From contig JXTC01000372.1 in NCBI GenBank assembly GCA_002914845.1, forward strand, positions 208,624 through 272,623: a stretch of DNA of 64,000 bases. The letters run 5' to 3'. The notes beneath the pieces are model-generated. The model ran no database searches and had not been told where the DNA came from. It worked only from the letters and a program-made list of their open reading frames with translations. Shown in pieces: positions 58,850-64,000 of the stretch. A program made the position numbers and the translations under genes. The DNA is from Trema orientale. Its lineage: Eukaryota > Streptophyta > Magnoliopsida > Rosales > Cannabaceae. Numbering within the stretch: position 1 is the first letter of the stretch; every line of letters starts with the position of its first letter.

Positions 58850-59369
58850 GGGGTTTAATTTATCATTTATGGCACAAATGGTCCCTCAACTATCACACAT
58901 GTGGCAATTTTGTTCTTAAAGTTTCAATTATAGCAATAAAACTCATGAATTTTCTGATTTGTAGCAATTTGGTCCTTGAACTATCTGAACACAAGTGATG
59001 AGCACATTGTAGCATCTGAAAGTGTGTTTAAAGAAAAACAAACTGAACAAAAAAATTTAGAGATAAGAAATATGTATTCTTCACATTTTTTAGAGTTTTT
59101 AGAGTTGCATATTTATAGAAAATGTTTATATAATTATTTATTTTTATGCTTAAAATTGCTAAATTACCTTTCAAATAAATTTTTATATACCACCACGTAC
59201 TCCTTATGTGTGTTTTTGATCAAAAATTTAATAATAAGTTATAATTTAGACAATCTAAGGACCAAATTATAATGAATCAAAAAATTTAAGAGCTTAATTA
59301 CTATAATTGAAATTTTGAGATCAGAATTGCCACAAACTATATACTTCAGTACCATTTGTACCATTAACC
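58850..59369. mobile_element. MITE-like fold-back element (520 bp)
   Basis: The left arm (GGGGTTTAATTTATCATTTATGGCACAAATGG...) and right arm read inward (GGTTAATGGTACAAATGG...) share TGTGGCAATT, AATTTCAATTATAG, and AATTTGGTCCTTAG or equivalents, pairing over about 130 bp. The flanks are runs of T on both sides (58,841-58,849 and 59,370-59,379), compatible with but not proving a 9-bp Mutator-type duplication. Confidence 0.65.
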
Positions 59370-60094
59370 TTTTTTTTTTACTTTTTGTTGGGATAATTAC
59401 ATTTACACCCCTTGATTTATGTCAAAAATTTTAGCGCAACACTATATGATCATATCAAAAGTCATCGCTAGCAACCCCATGAAACCAAATATATTTTCCT
59501 TACTATTTATTTGTTTTATTCATATTCTTAAAATTTAAACAGCTATTGCTATTTCAGTATAAATAGTTGGTCGTTAAATGAAAATTTTATGTTGAGGAAT
59601 GTGAATGAGACCATCCTCCATTTCTTTTTTATGAAAATATCACACATTGTCCATGGTTTTTTGGCGACGGGAATTACTTTTTACGTTTTTAACCTATGTA
59701 CGTGAATCAATCTTTTGTTTCATTGTGTGAGCTTGTTTGAATATAATTTATATTTGACTTCTGCTATTTATTTTTAGGTTTAAGATATCAAATTCATAGG
59801 TTGAATTGGATTTTATATTTTTGATAATTACACTAAATTTGGCTAATTTTTTGAGTATCATATATCATGATTTGAGAAAGTATGCTCTTAGGATACACAA
59901 TAATCTTTGTATGATGAAAGATCTGATATAAATCTTGTACGGATTGATTGAATGAAATAATTTTTCTCCTAAAGAGAAAAAAAGTCAAAACTAATTTTTC
60001 GGTCAAATTATAGTTTTTATTTATTTTGAATTTTGAATTTTGAATTTTAGAAGTATTGTTCTAATTGGTTTTGATCAAAAAGTATCGTTGTAAT
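59370..60094. other. AT-rich intergenic stretch
   Basis: No gene seen. The segment starting GGGATAATTACATTTACACCCCTTGATTTATG (near 59,390) has the look of another MITE end, without a partner that I can find. Confidence 0.45.
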
Positions 60095-61357
60095 TGTAGG
60101 AAATAATTAACATGCAATTTATAAAGTTACGAACGAATATAATACGCAATATATAAGGTTACAAACATATATAGAAAACTTTATAATAAACTTTAAGACA
60201 AATATATAAAGTTACCAAAAGTTTGCTCCAATCTTTAACGAAATCTTAGTAGCACTTCAGAAACACTAGTTACCGCCGAAGCCTGTGTAAGTCACAGTGT
60301 CCTTAAAACTGATTCGCTCCCTCCACTAGAATGCTTGAGGACTTTAGCAAGTATTAGTTTACCAGGATACAACGACTAAAAGTAGCAGGTGAAACACTAA
60401 CACATGTACTCTTACAAACTAGAAACTTAACTTGTAGACCTCTTCTCACTCAAGGATTTCTAGAACTAGATTATCAGAGAAACTAGAACTAGAAACTAAA
60501 CACTAAGACACACAAAAGAAAGGAAGCTACTAGGGAGAGTATTGAAGGGAAAAACGAAGCTGAGAGCTTTTGATGGTATAGAAAAGAGGTGGAGAAGGTC
60601 TGCTTATATAGCTGATGAAAAGAGAGGTTACAAAACCAGCACTAATGCTCCATAATGCCAATAACTTGGCTGTTACTCCTCCATCCTTTGTTGGCCAGAA
60701 ATTGAACGTTTTCTATTCAATTAAAATAGCAGTTTTTGAGCTAACAGCCAAGTCTTTCAATGTCATCAGTTTCAAACGTTCTTCTAGAAGCAGCAAAATG
60801 AAAAAAATAGAGAAAAAAAATAAACAGGACCGCAGCAAAAGGTTGGCTTTACAAGAGTCCAAGATTTCGAGCCGACATTCGCGTCCGCAGGTGCGGGCAC
60901 ACACAAGCCCATGCAAATTCCGGCCTAGGCCCGAAGATTTGCACCCCACTCTGCGCGCGCCTGAGAGAGCATCTTGTCTACACATAATTACACCCATGAA
61001 AAATGCAACTCTATATAAAGCATAAGTTTGAAAGCTTCCCAACCAATGTGGGACAAGCTTTTCTATCTTTCTTCCTCTATTTTCCAATACCAACAAGCAT
61101 ATTTTGAGCATTAATTTCTCATTCACCCAAGCTCCAATTTGGACACATGATATATCAATTTAATCTACTCATAGAGTAGAATAAGATTATAACAAGACCT
61201 TGCACTTTTACAAAGTGGGTCCCACTCTAATTTATGCTCCAAATTGGCTAATGAAAATGGGATTACAACTTTAATTTTGGGCTTTACTACACATATAAGC
61301 TCTCAAGCCCACTTAAGCCCAAATTACCATTTCCAATAAATGGCCCATTTTCTAATA
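60095..61357 (-). repeat. 3' LTR of the right-edge Copia element
   Basis: About 1.26 kb. On the minus strand it starts TATTAGAAAATGGGCC right after the polypurine tract TGTGGGGGAT and ends TTTCCTACA. The usual TG start reads TA. A GC-rich island lies at about 60,870-60,965 and a TATATAAG-like promoter box near 60,601-60,610. The open frames across it are not genes. The left end is inferred; the other LTR is outside the window. Confidence 0.7.
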
Positions 61358-61957
61358 ATCCCCCACATGAATGAAAATTACTAAGGAGACTCTACAGACT
61401 CTAGACTTAGTGATAGAGTTCAACAATCGAAACCTGCATAGGATAGATAGGTGTTATCCTTTGAACCTTCCCTTGTAAAAGTATATTTACTTTACTAACA
61501 AATCAGTGGACCATAAGTCCTTGAACTGTTTGTCATTTATATAAATGATAATATACTTCACACAGGATCTTTCTTAACATTTCTAGTTCTTACGGTTATG
61601 TTGATTTTGGCATTGAACATTTCTGCCTGGTACTGCAAGAGTTTCTAAGGAATTAAGTCCTCATAATTCCTCTTTAAAGCGGCCCCACTTCTCTCTCACA
61701 TAGGTAATTTCTTAGTTATGAGTAACCCACATTACTCCACTCAGTTTCTCGACGCATAAGAATTATTAAAAGCATTTGTTTATCTTATTCCTTACGAGCA
61801 TCACTATTTTTCATCACAGAAATGGACATGAAGGTAATACCCTCACAGGAGGATAACCCCTACAGTGATCCAACTAAGTCTTTATAATTAGGTTGTCCCT
61901 TTGAACCTAGATCTTGGGATCTCCAGTCAACTAGGTTGGGTTTCCATTATATTGACT

Positions 61958-64000
61958 TTATTTCATGGGCTTTAGTCCCATTCCTCTCGATAATTTGTCA
62001 ACTAACTCTCTGTTTAACCCTTTAGTTAGCGGATCCCCCAGGTTATCCTTAGACTTCACATAGTCTATAGAAATAACTTCCGTTGAGAATAGTTGTCTAA
62101 TGATATTATGTCTACGATGTATATATCTAGACTTACCATTATACATGTTACTCTGTGTCCTTCCAATAGCCGACTGACTATCGCAATGTATAGATATTGG
62201 CGACATAGGCTTAGGCCAATCTAGAATATCTTCTAAGAAATGGCGTAACCATTCAACCTCTTCACCACATTTATCTAGAGCTATAAACTCAGATTCCATC
62301 ATGGATCCGGCTATAATCGTTTGTTTTGAAGATTTCCATGATACAGCTGCTCCAACTAGTGTGAACATATACCCACTAGTAGACTTTGAGTCTTTTATAT
62401 CAAATTTCCAGTTTGCATTGTTGTATCCTTCTAAAACTGTAGGATATCTATTATAGTGTAGTCCATAGTTACGAGTATATCGTAAGTATCTAATTACTTT
62501 CACAATTCTTTTCTAATGCTCAGCACTTAGATTACTCGTATATCTACTCAGTCTACTGACTGTGTAGGCTATATATGGCCTTGTGCAACTCATTAAGTAC
62601 ATCAGACTATCAATTACTCTTGAGTATTCTACTTGAGAAATACTCTCACATTTATTCTTATAAAAGTGTTGACTCATGTCTATCAGTATTCTGGATACTC
62701 CAGAATCATCTTTGTTGAATTTCTCTAAAATTTTGTCCACATAGTGCGACTGATTGAGTATAAGTCCATCAGACGTCCTTGTAATTTTAATTCTCAAAAT
62801 TACATCTGCTAGACCTATATCTTTCATGTAAAATTTGGAGTTCAACATATTCTTAATAGATTTAACCATCTTGTCATTACTACCAACAATGAGCATGTCA
62901 TCAACATAAAGACACAAAATGACGTAGCCATTTTCAGTATTTTTGACATAGACACATTTGTCACACTCATTAATTTTAAAACCATTAGTAAGCATTACTC
63001 TGTTAAACTTTTCATGCCATTGCTTTGGTGCTTGCTTCAAGCCATACAGAGACTTGACCAGTTTACAGACTTTCTTTTCTTGTCCAAGAGCAACAAAACC
63101 TTCAAGTTGTTTCATATAGATTTCTTTATCTAGATCTCCATTAAGAAAGACTGTTTTTATATCTATTTAGTGTATTTCAAGATTCCGCAGAGCGGCAATC
63201 GTAAGTATCACCCTTATAGAATTTATTCTCGTTACAAGAGAATAAGCATCAAAGTAATCTAAGCCTTCCTTTTGCATATAACCTTCGACAACCAATCTAG
63301 CCTTATATTTGTCAATTGTTCCATCTGCTTTCATTTTCCTTTTGAAAATCCATTTCGAACCAAGTGGCTTACATCCTGGAGGAAGATCCACAAGTTTCCA
63401 AGTATGGTTTTGCAAGATGGAATCAATTTCGCTCTTAATAGCCTCTTTCCATAAAGGTCCCTCAACAGAGCTCACAGCTTCTTGGAAGCTTTGAGATTCA
63501 CTTTCCAACATGTAAACCAAAAAAACCAGACCAAAAGATTTTTCAGTTCTCGCTATTTTACTGCATCTAGGCTCATCTTCAACGACTTGTTCTTGGTCCT
63601 GACTATCCTCAATGATAGCCCCACAAGTTCGTTTAGATGTACTAGGTACTTCTTTGGATTTATATGAAAATTCATGTAAAAAGAACGATACATTTCTCGA
63701 TTCCATTATTGTGTTCTTGTGTATGTCTGGGATTTGTGACTCATACACAAGAATCTGATAAGCACTACTATTATGTGTATAACTAATGAAAATGCAATCT
63801 ACTATCTTTGGTCCTATTTTCACCTTTTTAGGTGTAGGTACTAATACATTAGCAAGACATCCCCATACTCGCAAGTATTTGTAGGAAGGTTTTTGCCTTT
63901 CCACAGTTCATAAGGTGTCTTTTCTTCTTTCTTGCGGGGTACCTTATTTAAAAGGTAATTAGCTGTTAAAACAGCTTCCCCCCACATATTCTGTGGTAAC
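61958..64000 (-). pseudogene. Copia pol (integrase end, RT, RNase H), disrupted
   Basis: Three open stretches on the minus strand. From 64,000 to 63,167: integrase tail (WGEAVLTANYLLNK, YLRVWGCLANVLVPTP), a spacer, then the RT start with EAIKSEIDSILQNHTWKLVD, WIFKRKMKADGTIDKYKARL. From 63,115 to 62,513: KSLYGLKQAPKQWHEKFN and the catalytic YVDDM at 62,894-62,908. From 62,503 to 61,958: RNase H with [20 protein letters not shown] and HCDSQSAIG, ending [15 protein letters not shown] at about 63,164 and another stop near 62,514 separate them. Several family residues are altered (VVEGYMQKEG for the usual VAKGYTQ-like motif), fitting decay. Confidence 0.9.

Larger units (their letters stand above)
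60095..64000 (-). mobile_element. Ty1/Copia retrotransposon, 3' half (cut by window edge)
   Basis: Minus-strand element with, in transcription order, integrase C-terminal part, reverse transcriptase, RNase H, polypurine tract and 3' LTR. The 5' LTR, gag, protease and most of integrase are beyond 64,000. Its pol frame is broken by at least two stops, so this copy is probably non-autonomous or dead. Confidence 0.9.

Noticed and set aside
60615..61126. Frames of 136 and 137 codons on opposite strands
   Set aside because: They lie wholly inside the Copia LTR and overlap each other; LTR sequence is non-coding here.

Overview
This window is nuclear DNA from a flowering plant, most likely a eudicot. 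It has AT-rich intergenic DNA, plant-type GT-AG introns, LTR retrotransposons and MITEs, and clear plant gene families. It is an assembled scaffold: there is one 206-base N gap (4342-4547) and three single Ns (20180, 24491, 46846). Two of the single Ns sit exactly between near-identical direct duplicates, which looks like unmerged contig overlap.

Layout. Bases 1-292 (minus) hold the 5' end of a probable class I KNOX homeobox gene that runs off the left edge. Bases 293-10,750 are repeat-rich and carry two Mutator-type MITEs with 9-bp target duplications, a 1.2-kb fold-back and an old LTR-like remnant. Bases 10,754-23,249 are one complete but decayed Ty3/Gypsy element of about 12.5 kb with 616/618-bp LTRs and TSD CCTAC. 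It has broken gag-pol on the plus strand and an antisense ORF of the PF04195 'putative gypsy type transposon' kind. It sits at the edge of an exon-like fragment of an unknown gene. Bases 23,250-32,550 are further repeats: MITEs, tandem repeats, a TCGA-rich element, a truncated Copia copy and a broken tetraspanin exon.

The gene-rich half follows: DPH7-like diphthine methyl-ester hydrolase (32,784-34,018 +, 2 exons), a large plant multi-pass membrane protein of unknown role (37,121-43,379 +, 13 exons, one GC-AG intron, one short uORF), CC-type-like class I glutaredoxin GRXC1 (46,267-48,172 +, 4 exons), a kinase-less LRR receptor-like protein with a GSO1/2-like ectodomain (49,281-52,220 -, single exon) and a probable plastid-targeted membrane protein (55,432-58,399 -, 5 exons). 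Bases 60,095-64,000 are the 3' half of a Copia element on the minus strand, cut by the right edge.

The genes do not form a shared pathway; this is an ordinary plant neighbourhood. I found no strong evidence for an undescribed system. The most noteworthy points are the palindrome built from palindromes at 45,450-45,903, the antisense ORF with its own TATA-like box inside the Gypsy element, the kinase-less LRR protein, the uncharacterised 1,087-residue membrane protein, and the assembly duplications. Exon boundaries were assigned by eye from reading frame, splice consensus and family expectation.
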